Of a stretch of DNA of 64,000 bases, positions 17,088 to 26,146 are shown in pieces. Under the pieces are notes generated by a model. The model made no database searches and was not told the origin of the DNA. It saw nothing but the letters and a program-made list of their open reading frames with translations. Both the position numbers and the translations under genes were made by a program. Position 1 is the stretch's first letter. Each line of letters opens with the position of its first letter. The stretch comes from SLRI01 sp964576715 (GTDB taxonomy: Bacteria > Pseudomonadota > Alphaproteobacteria > Geminicoccales > Geminicoccaceae), in assembly GCA_964576715.1 (NCBI GenBank), contig CAZNWE010000008.1, positions 7,884-71,883 on the forward strand, in the 5' to 3' direction.

Positions 17088-17372
17088 GCCACTTTCCTCC
17101 CAAGGTTTGGTTGTCGCGCCGCGACACGCCGCCGGCGCAGCCACCCGCCCGCCGGTTCCAGAGGAACGGTCGCCGCAATGCCACCGATGCACCCGAGTAA
17201 GCGTCGTTAACCGCGCAAACGTCAACCTTGACCGCTTGTCGGCCCGCTGTGGCCAGCTTGGCGCCGGCCATCCTGTCCGCGCAAACAGTGGCTGGCTGGC
17301 GATCTTCGTCGTTGACCACACTGGGCCAATCGCACACATCACTTCTAGGTTATGGCGACGGGAGACGGGTTC

Positions 17373-18251
17373 ATGGAATGGCGCGGCCGTCGCGGCAGCA
17401 AGAACGTCATCGACATACGTGGACGCGGTGCCGGCAGCCTCGGCCGTGGCGCGCGACGAGCCGGCGGGATCGGCGGCATCGGTGCCGTCGTCGTCATCCT
17501 GATCGGCCTCTTCCTCGGCGTCGACCTCACGCCGCTCCTGGGTGGTGGCGATGGCAGGCTCATGGCACCCGACGCGCCGTCGCAGTCGGCAGGCCCGGTC
17601 GGTGTCGACGATCCGGCGGCCACTTTCGTTTCCGTCGTCCTCGCCGATACGGAGGAGGTCTGGACGCATGAGTTCAGCCGCCGCGGTGCCACGTACCAGC
17701 CGCCCGAACTCGTCCTTTTCACCGGTGCCGTGAAGTCGGCTTGCGGCCTGACCGACGCGGCGGTCGGGCCGTTCTACTGCCCAGGCGACAAGCGGGTCTA
17801 TCTCGATCTTGATTTCTTCCAAACGCTCGAGCACCGGCTCGGGGCTGGCGGCGACTTCGCGCGTGCCTACGTCGTCGCCCACGAGGTTGGCCACCATGTG
17901 CAGAACCTGATCGGGGTGATGGGCGCCACCACTGATGCTCGGTTGCGCGCGTCCCCGGCCGAGGCGAACGCCATCTCGGTCCTGGTCGAGCTGCAGGCGG
18001 ACTGCTTCGCCGGCGTCTGGGCGCGAACTGCGCAAGAGATGTTCGGCTCGCTGGAGAAGGGCGACATCGACGAGGCGCTGAACGCCGCCTCGAGGATCGG
18101 TGACGACGTACTGCAGCGCCAGAGCCAGGGCTACGTCGTCCCGGACAGCTTCACCCACGGCAGCGCCGCCCAACGGCGCGGCTGGTTCCAGCGTGGCTTC
18201 GAGGTGGGCCAGATGGAAAGCTGCGACACGTTCTCGGCTGATCCATCCTGA
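17373..18251 (+). CDS. YpfJ/KPN_02809-family neutral zinc metallopeptidase
   Basis: A 292-aa membrane-anchored putative metallopeptidase. The N terminus MEWRGRRGSKNVIDIRG is the family start, followed by a Gly-rich stretch and one membrane span (about 36-52). The zinc motif VVAHEVGHHVQ gives H170, E171 and H174, with a second-site glutamate in LVELQADCFAG. I start it at ATG 17373, which has GGGAGA eight bases upstream, rather than at the ATG 21 bases earlier. It is transcribed away from the amidase gene across a 285-base gap. The substrate of this family is not known to me. Confidence 0.88.
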   Translation: MEWRGRRGSKNVIDIRGRGAGSLGRGARRAGGIGGIGAVVVILIGLFLGVDLTPLLGGGDGRLMAPDAPSQSAGPVGVDDPAATFVSVVLADTEEVWTHEFSRRGATYQPPELVLFTGAVKSACGLTDAAVGPFYCPGDKRVYLDLDFFQTLEHRLGAGGDFARAYVVAHEVGHHVQNLIGVMGATTDARLRASPAEANAISVLVELQADCFAGVWARTAQEMFGSLEKGDIDEALNAASRIGDDVLQRQSQGYVVPDSFTHGSAAQRRGWFQRGFEVGQMESCDTFSADPS

Positions 18252-18399
18252 CGCCGTCAGGGGCCGGCTTTGACAATCATCGCTGAGCAGTCGTGACCGG
18301 CGTCGCGGCAGTGCCTGGGTGAGTTGCCGGTGTCGGCCATGGCGCCATCCGCTCGTCCTTTGCTATGACACCAAAAAAGCGGTTGTTCGGAGTTCGCCC

Positions 18400-19059
18400 A
18401 TGACCATCACCCTCTATGGCGTCACCCGCTCGCGCGCCTCGCGCGCGGTCTGGCTCTGCCTCGAGACCGGCATCACCTTCGAACAGGTGCCGGTCATCCA
18501 GGCCCGACGGGTCGCCGATCCGCTGGCGCCGGATGCACCACTGAACACCAGAACGCCGAGCTTTCTCGCGATCAACCCCAACGGCCTCGTTCCGGCGCTC
18601 AAGGACGGCAAACTCGTGATCGTGGAATCGATGGCGATAAATCTCTACCTCGCCAAGAAGGCGGGCGCGCCGATCGGGCCTGCCGACCTCGCCGAGGACG
18701 GATTGCTGACGATGTGGAGCTTTTGGGTCGCCACCGAGGTCGAGCCGCACGCCATGCAGATCCTCTTTCATCGCGGCTATCTGCCCGAGGCCGAGCGCGA
18801 ACCCGCTCGGGCCGATGCCGCGGTCGCGGCACTCGGCCCGAAGTTCACCGTGCTCGAGGCGCACCTCGCCAGCCGCGACTGGCTGGTCGCCGACCGCTTC
18901 ACCGTGGCCGACCTCAACGTCGCCGAGGTGCTGCGCTATGCCGGCATGGCACCCGAGCTCTTCGCCGCCGCCCCGAACGTCAAGCGGTGGTACGAGGCCT
19001 GCCAGGCCCGTCCGGCGTTCGTGGAGATGATGCGGCGGCGGGAGGCGGAGCCGCTCTGA
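18400..19059 (+). CDS. Glutathione S-transferase family protein
   Basis: A 219-aa two-domain GST. The N-terminal thioredoxin-like domain (MTITLYGVTRSRASRAVWLC) contains NPNGLVPAL with the cis-proline and the glutathione-binding ES pair (VIVESMAINLYLA). The helical domain ends with RDWLVADRFTVADLNVAEVLR, the usual N-capping region. The start at ATG 18400 fits the family; the frame opens 27 codons earlier but that part is not GST-like. It stands alone between the metallopeptidase gene and a long gene-free stretch. Substrates cannot be inferred. Confidence 0.88.
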   Translation: MTITLYGVTRSRASRAVWLCLETGITFEQVPVIQARRVADPLAPDAPLNTRTPSFLAINPNGLVPALKDGKLVIVESMAINLYLAKKAGAPIGPADLAEDGLLTMWSFWVATEVEPHAMQILFHRGYLPEAEREPARADAAVAALGPKFTVLEAHLASRDWLVADRFTVADLNVAEVLRYAGMAPELFAAAPNVKRWYEACQARPAFVEMMRRREAEPL

Positions 19060-19739
19060 GCTCGACCGCCAACGTCGAGGAAAACCGACCAGGAATGCCT
19101 TCTTCATGGCCACGGCAGGCCCGCTGGTCGGCACGAATTGGACAATGGCGGCAGGCCGCTCGCCCGGCGACGTCAGGACTCGGGCGCGGTCCTGCCCGAC
19201 TGTGTCGGCGCCGCCATGTACCATGATCTGGTTTTGCGGATCGCCGCCGGTCGATGAGTGGCCGACGAAGCGGTCTCAGGCATCCGGGGGCGGTTCAATC
19301 AGCACGACAGTCCGTGCTGCAACCGGCGGGCCGGCGAGAAAGAGCGCACGGCCTACCACGGTGACGCTCGGGCATGCGGCAATCGATGCCCATTGTCCTG
19401 AATATTGCTGCGCCCGGCGATCCACCGGGGGAGCCCGCGGCGCGGGATGGCGACAAACCCGGCGATCTGTGTCGGCGAGCAGCCTCCGGTGAGAGCCGTA
19501 TAGTCCGTCCCACCGATCCGCATGGGCGAACTGGACCGTCTCACCCGTAGCGTTACGGGGCCGGCGTGCAGCACGGTCTAGGCGGAACCTTAACCTGCTG
19601 CCTCACCCTGGTAGGTGCTGGGGCGTCGGCGGTGCCAGCGGGCTTTAGCGCTCTGGCATAAAGCGGCCGGGCGACCTGTCGGCGCCTGTCGCCGCGCGCC
19701 GCCGGTTCACCCCCGACCGCCGAGGGGAAGGAAGACAGC
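19060..19739. other. Gene-free stretch of 680 bases
   Basis: No frame on either strand gives a recognisable protein; short frames at 19106-19492 plus and 19353-19574 minus have no domain character and no convincing ribosome site. The last 20 bases hold the Shine-Dalgarno GGGGAAGGAAG of the glycosyltransferase gene. I see no inverted repeats with a U-run. Confidence 0.45.
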
Positions 19740-20768
19740 ATGTCCGATCCTGCCAAGAACGCGATCGCACCGGCCGCGCCTGGCCCCAAGCGCCGCACTG
19801 ACGACTGCCCCTCTCCATTGGTCAGCGTCGTCATCGCGGCCCGCAATGTCGAGGGCTATCTCGGTGCCACGATCGAGAGCGTGCTGCGGCAAACCGTGGC
19901 CGATCTGGCGCTCATCGTGGTCCTGGATCGTTGCACCGACCGCTCGCCCGACGTCGCGGCCCGCTATGCGACCGACCCCCGGGTCGAGATCATCGAGGCC
20001 GAGGCTGGCGGGGTCAGTGCGGCGCGCAACATCGGGCTCGAGCGGGTGCGCGGAGCCTATGTGCTGTTCCTCGACGGCGACGACCTGCTGGCCGATGACG
20101 CCATCGAGACGTTGCTCTCGGGCTTCAGCGCCCATCCGGGGGCCGTGGCGGCGGTCGGCGGCCACAGCAAGATCGACGAGATCGGGGCGGAAATCGTCGG
20201 TGAAACGGCAGCCGATCGGCCGGCGTTCGGTAGCCAGGACGCGCTCGGTCAGCTGCTCGCCCGCAACGCCATCGTCAACGGCGGGGCGATCTTGATCCGC
20301 AGCACGGCGGCACGCCAAGCGGGTGGCTACGATCCGGCGATCAGCATCGCCGAGGATTGGGAATTCTGGTGTCGGCTGGCGCTGCTCGGCGATTTCGCCA
20401 CGCTCGGCCAGCGGGCTGTGCTGTTCTACCGCCAGCGGCGGCAGAGCGCCTTTGCACAGCACGGCTTGGCTTCGGCCTCGCTCGATGCCCGGGCGATCGA
20501 CAAGGTTTTCGCGCTGCCTGGTGTCACGGCCAGGGTGGCTCAGCGGACCCTCCACCGACTACGGCGCAACGCCGCCATCGACTACTACTGGGCCACCGCG
20601 CGCGCTTCGCTTTATGGCGGTAATCGCTGGCGCTTCGCCCAGCTGTGTCTGCTCGGGCTCTGGCGCTTTCCCGAAAGCCTGACCAAGGGCTTTCTCGTCC
20701 GCTTTCTCTGGCGCCAATGCCGCGGCCGGCTGAGTGCGCTCAGTAGCGCCACGGCGAGCGGTCGCTAG
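19740..20768 (+). CDS. Family 2 glycosyltransferase
   Basis: A 342-aa GT-A fold transferase that should move a sugar from an NDP-sugar to an envelope acceptor. The N-terminal domain shows SPLVSVVIAARNVEGYL, EAGGVSAARNIGLERVRG and the metal-binding FLDGDDLL (DxD type), then a GGAILIRSTAARQAGGYDP acceptor-side motif and AEDWEFWCRLALLG. The C-terminal 80 residues are basic and may bind the membrane. Start ATG 19740 has GGGGAAGGAAG upstream. It is convergent with the iron transporter ATPase gene. No polysaccharide cluster surrounds it, so its product is unknown. Confidence 0.88.
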   Translation: MSDPAKNAIAPAAPGPKRRTDDCPSPLVSVVIAARNVEGYLGATIESVLRQTVADLALIVVLDRCTDRSPDVAARYATDPRVEIIEAEAGGVSAARNIGLERVRGAYVLFLDGDDLLADDAIETLLSGFSAHPGAVAAVGGHSKIDEIGAEIVGETAADRPAFGSQDALGQLLARNAIVNGGAILIRSTAARQAGGYDPAISIAEDWEFWCRLALLGDFATLGQRAVLFYRQRRQSAFAQHGLASASLDARAIDKVFALPGVTARVAQRTLHRLRRNAAIDYYWATARASLYGGNRWRFAQLCLLGLWRFPESLTKGFLVRFLWRQCRGRLSALSSATASGR

Positions 20769-20805
20769 GCGGTCCGCCGCATCGCATTATCCGGACGCAG
20801 GTCGC

Positions 20806-21930
20806 TCAGCCGCCGGGCGTCGGAGCGGTGGGCTCGGCTTGGTCCGGGAACACGAAGGTGTAGCGCTGGTCGATGTCGAGACCCATCCGCATGCCGATGT
20901 GATGCGGGGTCTCGACCGGCTTTCTGACCTTGATGATGCTGCCGGTCTCCAGCTTGATGCTGAGGTCGCAGGCCGGCCCCATCCGTCGGCAGGCGACGAC
21001 CTGACCGGCGTGGCCCGTGCCATTGTAATCCGGGCGCAGCTTGAGCGCCTCGGCGCGGAACACCACGTCGACAGCGGCGCCGTCGGCGTGCTCTGGCGAG
21101 GCGATCATGCCGAGAGGCGTCCACGCCAGCCCGCCGGTGACCCGGCTGCTGAAGCGAACGGTGGGGCCGAAGAAATTGGCGACGAAGGCGTTGACCGGAT
21201 GCTTGTAGAGGGCGTCCGGCGGACCGCTCTGCGCCACGCGGCCGTCCTGCATCACGTGCACCTGGTCGCCGGCCACGATCGCCTCCTCGGGGTCGTGGGT
21301 GACGAGCAGGATGGGAACGTCGGCCTCCCTGAGGATATGCAGCGACTCACTTCGTATCTCGGACCGCAGGCTCGCATCGAGCGCCGAGAAGGCCTCGTCG
21401 AGCAGCATCAGCCGCGGCCGCGGTGCCAGTGCACGGGCGAGGGCGATCCGCTGTTGCTCGCCGCCGGAAAGCTGGTGCGGATATTTGTCCGCGTGACGGC
21501 GCATGCCCACCATCTCGATCAGGTCGATCGCCCGCGCCCGCCGCTCTGCCGAACGCTGCCGGCGCAGACCGAACGCGACGTTTTCGGCCACGGTAAGATG
21601 CGGAAACAAAGCGAGATCCTGGAACATCAAGCCGATGCCGCGCGCCTCGGGAGGCACCGCCCGCTGGCGGTCGGCGAGTGGTCGTCCACCGAGCTCGATG
21701 CGCCCGGCCTGCAGCGTCTCAAGGCCGGCAATCAGCCGCAGGATCGTCGACTTGCCGCAGCCGGACGGGCCCATCAGGCAGTGCACTTCGCCGCGCGGCA
21801 CCGTCAGCGACACGTCAGCAACCGCTAGGGTCGTCTCGTAGCAATGGGAAACGCCCGCCACCACGAGATCGCCTTGACCCAAGTCGCTGCTGCCGTCGCT
21901 GTGCAAGCGGATCCGCTCGCTCGTGCTCAT
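20806..21930 (-). CDS. Ferric-iron-type ABC transporter ATP-binding protein (FbpC-like)
   Basis: A 374-aa ATPase with Walker A GPSGCGKST, Q-loop MFQDLALFPHLTV, signature LSGGEQQRIALARAL, Walker B LMLLDEAFSALD (Ala in place of the usual Pro) and H-loop LLVTHDPEEA. A C-terminal regulatory TOBE-like part (about residues 270-360, DVVFRAEALKLRPD) follows, as in FbpC/AfuC and the polyamine importers. I start at ATG 21930 (MSTSERIRLHSDG) behind AAGGGTG; the frame is open to 22008. It is transcribed away from the permease gene; the iron-binding protein sits separately at 24.1-25.1 kb. Confidence 0.88.
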   Translation of the reverse strand: MSTSERIRLHSDGSSDLGQGDLVVAGVSHCYETTLAVADVSLTVPRGEVHCLMGPSGCGKSTILRLIAGLETLQAGRIELGGRPLADRQRAVPPEARGIGLMFQDLALFPHLTVAENVAFGLRRQRSAERRARAIDLIEMVGMRRHADKYPHQLSGGEQQRIALARALAPRPRLMLLDEAFSALDASLRSEIRSESLHILREADVPILLVTHDPEEAIVAGDQVHVMQDGRVAQSGPPDALYKHPVNAFVANFFGPTVRFSSRVTGGLAWTPLGMIASPEHADGAAVDVVFRAEALKLRPDYNGTGHAGQVVACRRMGPACDLSIKLETGSIIKVRKPVETPHHIGMRMGLDIDQRYTFVFPDQAEPTAPTPGG

Positions 21931-22063
21931 CCACACCCTTCCATTGGTTCGACCCGACCACCCGCCGAGCATTCGGCGCACCGATCGGCCTGCGCTCTTC
22001 GTATTCACCCGGAAAATGACGTACCAGACCCGGACAGTCGGTGCCAGTCGGCTGGATGATCGA

Positions 22064-22076
22064 ACACATCATGTGT
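22064..22076. promoter_or_regulatory. Perfect 13-base palindrome in the divergent iron-transporter promoter region
   Basis: ACACAT-C-ATGTGT is a perfect inverted repeat around one base, flanked by CGA on both sides. It lies in the gap between the divergently read ATPase (start 21930) and permease genes, about 60 bases upstream of a candidate permease promoter. This is where an operator for a dimeric regulator would be expected. It does not match the Fur or Irr consensus as I know them, so the regulator is open. Confidence 0.45.
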
Positions 22077-22122
22077 CGAGAAGGTAACGTAGGAACAATC
22101 GGGACGGCGCGAAAGACGCGCC

Positions 22123-22151
22123 TTGAGCGTCTTGTGTTAGAACCGTTAAAA
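22123..22151 (+). promoter_or_regulatory. Candidate sigma-70 promoter for the iron permease gene
   Basis: TTGAGC (22123-22128), a 17-base spacer, then TTAAAA (22146-22151). A GC hairpin, GGCGCG-AAAGA-CGCGCC (22106-22122), sits immediately upstream. If used, transcription would begin near 22158, after the ATG at 22154, so the protein would start further downstream. Confidence 0.4.
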
Positions 22152-22201
22152 GAATGTCGGCTTCGGGGTGGAGTGGCTGGGCGCTGCGCTGCACATCCCC
22201 A

Positions 22202-23992
22202 ATGCGGCGCCGCTCAACCATCGCTGTCACCCTTCGGGCGCGCCGGCCCGGCCGTCTGGTCGCATCTTCGCGGCCCTCGTCACCCTCTGAGCTGGACAGC
22301 GCCTTGACGATCGAGCGGGACCGATGGACGAGCGGTGCGGCGAATGTCGACCCGGTTCCCGCTCGACGTCGCACTGCCATCCTGGTCGCTGTCGCCGTCG
22401 GCATGGCGGCGCTCGTCTGCCTGCCGGTGCTGAGCGTGCTCACCGCGCTCCTGCAGCCGACGGGCGACGCCTGGGTGCATGTCGTCGCGCGACTGTTGCC
22501 GCGCTTTCTCGCCAACACTCTTTGGCTGATGCTCGGGGTCGCCACGCTGAGCCTGGTTTTCGGCATCGGCAGCGCCTGGCTGGTCGTCAGCTATCGCTTC
22601 CCCGGCGCCCGGTTGTTCGAATGGGCCCTCATCCTGCCGCTCGCCATTCCGGCCTTCATCCTGGCCTATGTCTACTACGACCTCTTCACCTTCCAGGGCC
22701 CGCTGCAATCCGCGTTCAGGGCGACAACCGGGCTTGGGGCCCGCGAGTACTGGTTTCCGCGGGTGACCAATCTCGGCGGTGCCGTACTGGTTCTCGGTCT
22801 TGCCCTCTACCCCTACGTCTATCTCGCTGCCCGGGCGGCCTTCTTGCGCCAGGCGGGCAGCCTAATCGAGGCGAGCCGGACCCTGGGCTGCAGTCGGGCC
22901 GAGGCTTTTCGGCGGGTGGTCCTGCCGCTCGCCCGGCCGGCCATCGCCGTCGGGTTGATCCTCGTCCTGATGGAGACCCTGGCCGAATTCGGTGCGGTGT
23001 CGCTGCTCGGTGTGCAGACCTTCACGACCGGCATCTTTCGTGCCTGGTTCTCGTTCGGCGATCGGGTCGCCGCGGCCCAGCTCGGCAGCATGCTGATCGG
23101 TTTCATTCTGCTGCTGGTGCTGCTCGAGCGGCTGATGCGACGCGGCGAAACCTTCAACCCGGCCGGCGACCATCACCTCGACATGCGCGAGACGCTGTCC
23201 GGCTGGCCCGCCTTCCTGGCTGTCGTCGGCTGCCTCGTGCCGCTCGGTCTCGGCTTCATCCTGCCCGCCGGTCGGCTGGTCTGGATGACGGTGGAGGTGC
23301 CGAGCTTCATCGGTGCGGCGGCTTTTCTCGAGTTGGCTCGAAACAGCGTGACCGTCGCGGCCATCACCGCCGTGCTCGCCGTCGTGGTCGGCCTGTTCAT
23401 CGTCTATGCACGACGGGTGGCACAGCACCGCGCCGTCGCCGCCGCCGCCACGCTCGCCGGCATGGGCTACGCATTACCCGGGCCGATCATCGCCATCGGC
23501 ACCCTGGTGCCGCTCGCCGCCTTCGACAATGCGGTGGACGCCTGGCTGCGGGCGACTTTCGGCATCTCGACCGGGCTCGTGCTCACCGGCAGCATCGCCG
23601 CCCTCGTCTTCGCCTATCTCGTCCGCTTCATGGCGATCTCGCTCGGCAACATCGAGGCGGGTTTCGCCAAGATTCGGCCGAGCCTCGACGATGCGGCCTC
23701 GGTCCTGGGCAGCTCGATCTGGCGTCGGCTACGGCTGATCCACGTACCGCTGCTCTGGCCGGCAATGGGTGCTGCCGCGATCATCATCTTCGTCGACACC
23801 ATGAAGGAGTTGCCGGCGACCCTGGTGCTCAGGCCCTTCGATTTCGACACGCTGGCCGTCCGGATCTACAACCTCGCCCGCGACGAGCGTTTTGCCGAGG
23901 CCGCGTTACCGGCCCTGCTGCTCGTCCTCGTCGGCCTCTTGCCGGTCTATATCCTGACCCGTCGGCTGGGGCTCGATCGGCGCAAGCGATGA
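22202..23992 (+). CDS. Ferric-iron-type ABC transporter permease (FbpB-like, two fused halves)
   Basis: A roughly 560-600-aa inner-membrane permease with two homologous halves, as in FbpB/AfuB/SfuB. Each half has about six spans and a cytoplasmic EAA loop: LIEASRTLGCSRAEAFRRVV (first) and DDAASVLGSSIWRRLRLI (second). The first membrane span begins at RRRTAILVAVAVGMAALV. The start is uncertain: ATG 22154 overlaps the likely promoter, ATG 22202 lacks a clear ribosome site, and TTG 22304 would leave a normal 24-residue lead. It is divergent from the ATPase gene and convergent with the binding-protein gene, so the transporter is encoded by three separate units. Confidence 0.87.
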   Translation: MRRRSTIAVTLRARRPGRLVASSRPSSPSELDSALTIERDRWTSGAANVDPVPARRRTAILVAVAVGMAALVCLPVLSVLTALLQPTGDAWVHVVARLLPRFLANTLWLMLGVATLSLVFGIGSAWLVVSYRFPGARLFEWALILPLAIPAFILAYVYYDLFTFQGPLQSAFRATTGLGAREYWFPRVTNLGGAVLVLGLALYPYVYLAARAAFLRQAGSLIEASRTLGCSRAEAFRRVVLPLARPAIAVGLILVLMETLAEFGAVSLLGVQTFTTGIFRAWFSFGDRVAAAQLGSMLIGFILLLVLLERLMRRGETFNPAGDHHLDMRETLSGWPAFLAVVGCLVPLGLGFILPAGRLVWMTVEVPSFIGAAAFLELARNSVTVAAITAVLAVVVGLFIVYARRVAQHRAVAAAATLAGMGYALPGPIIAIGTLVPLAAFDNAVDAWLRATFGISTGLVLTGSIAALVFAYLVRFMAISLGNIEAGFAKIRPSLDDAASVLGSSIWRRLRLIHVPLLWPAMGAAAIIIFVDTMKELPATLVLRPFDFDTLAVRIYNLARDERFAEAALPALLLVLVGLLPVYILTRRLGLDRRKR

Positions 23993-24010
23993 GCCTCCAG
24001 TTCAAGAAAG

Positions 24011-24041
24011 AGGCGGCGCCCCTGCAGCAGAGGCGCCGCCT
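24011..24041 (-). terminator. Perfect 10-bp hairpin between convergent genes
   Basis: AGGCGGCGCC (24011-24020) and GGCGCCGCCT (24032-24041) pair perfectly around an 11-base loop. It sits 18 bases after the permease stop and 20 bases after the binding-protein stop. On the minus strand it is followed by CTTTCTT, so it best fits an intrinsic terminator for the binding-protein gene and may act in both directions. Confidence 0.7.
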
Positions 24042-24061
24042 GCGGAACGGTGGAGCTTGGA

Positions 24062-25093
24062 CTACTTCCAGCCGACTTCGTCCATGATGACCTGGGCGAG
24101 GGGCTGATGCACGCCATAGAGGTGCACCGGGATGGCGTCGACCTTCGCATCCATCACGCCCATCTCCTCGAGCAGCGGATTCTCGAACTCGACGCCCGTC
24201 ACCGTCGGAAACTCGTTGTTCCCGGCGATGAAGTAGGTCTGCGCTTCCGGCGAGGCGAGGTATTCGAGGAACGCCACGGCGTTTTCCGGGTTGGGGGCGG
24301 TGGCGACCACGCCGGCCCCCGAAATGTTGGCGTGCGCGCCACGATTGTCTTGGTTCGGCAGGATGATGCCGGTGTTCTCCACCACCTCCTGATCGGCGGC
24401 GTCATCGGAAGCCATCAGCCGGGCGAAGTAGTAGTGGTTCCCCAGCGCCACGCCGCATTCACCGGTACCCACACCGCGGATCTGGTCGGTGTCGCCGCCC
24501 TCGGGCGGGCGGGCGAAGTTCTCGACGACGCTGGCGGCCCAGTCGCGCGCCTCTTCTTCGCCGTGATGCTCGATCAGGCTGCCGAGCAGCGAGAGGTTGT
24601 AGATGTTGCTGCCGGTGCGGATGCAGACCTCGCCGGCGAGTTCGGGCCGGGCGAGGTCCTCGTAGTTCTGCACGAGCGCCGGATCGATCCGCTCCTTGTT
24701 GTAGTAGATCACCCGCATCCGAGTGGTGTAGCCGAACCAGTGGCCGTCCGGATGACGGAAGTGGGCCGGGATTGCCTCGTCGAGGACCGCGGAGCTGGTC
24801 GGCTGGAAGAGGCCGGCCTGGTCGGCGCGGTAGAGACGGCCGGCATCGACCGTGATGAACACGTCGGCCGGGCTGTTGGCCCCTTCGATGCGGATACGCT
24901 CGGCGAGTTCTTCCGCATCACCTTCGATCAGATTGACCTCGATGCCGGTGGCTTCGGTGAAATCGCTGTAGAGCTGCGCGTCGGTGTCGTAGTGGCGGCC
25001 GCTGTAGACGTTGACCTCGGCGGCTGTGGCGACGCCGGCGGCACAGAGACCGGCGAGGCAGGTCGCCGCAAGAAGGTGGCGAGATGATGGCAC
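24062..25093 (-). CDS. Ferric-iron ABC transporter periplasmic binding protein (FbpA/FutA-like)
   Basis: A 343-aa binding protein starting at GTG 25093 with GGGAG seven bases upstream; the first 26 residues are a signal peptide ending VATAAE. The mature part opens EVNVYSGRHYDTDAQLYSDF, the standard iron-binding family motif. It also shows GYTTRMRVIYYNKE and LGNHYYFARL, whose adjacent tyrosines match the Fe3+-ligating pair of FbpA. It should capture ferric iron, free or bound to a small anion, for the FbpB/FbpC-like pair next door. The gene reads toward the permease and ends in a shared hairpin. The frame is open upstream to 25198 but that part lacks signal-peptide logic. Confidence 0.9.
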   Translation of the reverse strand: MPSSRHLLAATCLAGLCAAGVATAAEVNVYSGRHYDTDAQLYSDFTEATGIEVNLIEGDAEELAERIRIEGANSPADVFITVDAGRLYRADQAGLFQPTSSAVLDEAIPAHFRHPDGHWFGYTTRMRVIYYNKERIDPALVQNYEDLARPELAGEVCIRTGSNIYNLSLLGSLIEHHGEEEARDWAASVVENFARPPEGGDTDQIRGVGTGECGVALGNHYYFARLMASDDAADQEVVENTGIILPNQDNRGAHANISGAGVVATAPNPENAVAFLEYLASPEAQTYFIAGNNEFPTVTGVEFENPLLEEMGVMDAKVDAIPVHLYGVHQPLAQVIMDEVGWK

Positions 25094-25321
25094 GGTAGCG
25101 CTCCCTTGGTTGCGCGAATGAAACGGACGCAAGGCCTGCCACGCGCTGCACCAAGCGGCAATCGAAAGCGCCGCTGTTATGATTTGTTCTAGCTCCAAGG
25201 TAGCGGAGTGAAGAGCGCCGGTCCCGGCCGGCTGTATCGGCCCGGTTCACCAATTCGCCGCTCGACGACGTACGCGCCGACGCGTATGAGCAGGCGAACA
25301 GAAAATCGGAGGTCCAACGTC

Positions 25322-26146
25322 ATGAGCTTCGGCAATATCGTCGGTCAGTTGTTGCAACAGGGAATGGCCGGGCAGTCGCAGACGCGGGGACGACTGCAGC
25401 AGGCGGCCGGTCAGTCGGGCGGCGGGCTGGATCAGATGCTGGGGTCGCTGCTCGGCGGCAGCGGTGGTGCAGGCGCTGGTGCCTCGGCCGGCGGGCTCGG
25501 CAATCTGGCGGGCCTGGCCCAGCAGTTCTTCGGCAACAAGCAGGTGGGCGGCATGACCGGTGCGCAGGCTGGTGGCCTCGGGGCCCTGGTCGGTGCGGTG
25601 CTCGGCGGTGGTGGTGGCGCCGCCAAGGGTGCCGTCGGCGGCGGCGCCATGGCGATCCTCGGCACACTGGCGCTCACCGCCTTGAAGAACTACCAGGCCG
25701 GTGCCACGGCGACCGCCGCCGACGCGCCGGCAGCACGGCTCGGCGACACGCCACCACCACTGGCGCCGGACGAGGTGCAGGCAGTGACCGATCCCGCCAC
25801 CGAGCAGCTCATCGTCCGGGCGATGATCAGTGCCGCCAAGGCCGATGATCAGGTCGACCAGACCGAGATGCAGCGGATCGTCGGGCAGATCGACACCGAC
25901 GGCGTGACCGAGGCCGAGCGGCAGTTCGTGATCGACGAGATGGCCCGGCCACTCGATCTGGCCGGCCTGGTCGCCGAGGTGAAGAGCCCGGCGGTGGCGG
26001 CCGAGGTCTATGCCGCCTCGATCCTCGCGATCGATATCGACAGCGAGGCCGAGCGGCATTATCTGCGGGCGCTCGCCCAGGGCCTGGGGCTCGATACCGG
26101 CACGGTGCAGCGGCTGCACCAGCTCACCGGGGCCCCGGCGGTCTGA
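25322..26146 (+). CDS. TerB-like/DUF533 protein (YebE family)
   Basis: A 274-aa protein starting at ATG 25322 behind GGAGG. The N-terminal third is Gly/Ala/Gln-rich (LDQMLGSLLGGSGGAGAG) with a hydrophobic Gly-rich stretch about residues 85-120 that may insert in the membrane. The C-terminal 150 residues form the DUF533/TerB-like helical domain: LIVRAMISAAKADDQVDQTE, acidic repeats DDQVDQTEM and IDIDSEAERHYL. TerB relatives bind metals through such acidic pairs. No function is established for YebE-type proteins. The frame runs upstream to 25208 without support. It is divergent from the iron-binding protein gene and converges with the next small gene, overlapping by 23 bases. Confidence 0.85.
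   Translation: MSFGNIVGQLLQQGMAGQSQTRGRLQQAAGQSGGGLDQMLGSLLGGSGGAGAGASAGGLGNLAGLAQQFFGNKQVGGMTGAQAGGLGALVGAVLGGGGGAAKGAVGGGAMAILGTLALTALKNYQAGATATAADAPAARLGDTPPPLAPDEVQAVTDPATEQLIVRAMISAAKADDQVDQTEMQRIVGQIDTDGVTEAERQFVIDEMARPLDLAGLVAEVKSPAVAAEVYAASILAIDIDSEAERHYLRALAQGLGLDTGTVQRLHQLTGAPAV

Noticed and set aside
24011..24041. The perfect inverted repeat as part of a REP or integron-like family
   Set aside because: I saw no second copy of it in the window; its place between convergent genes fits a terminator.
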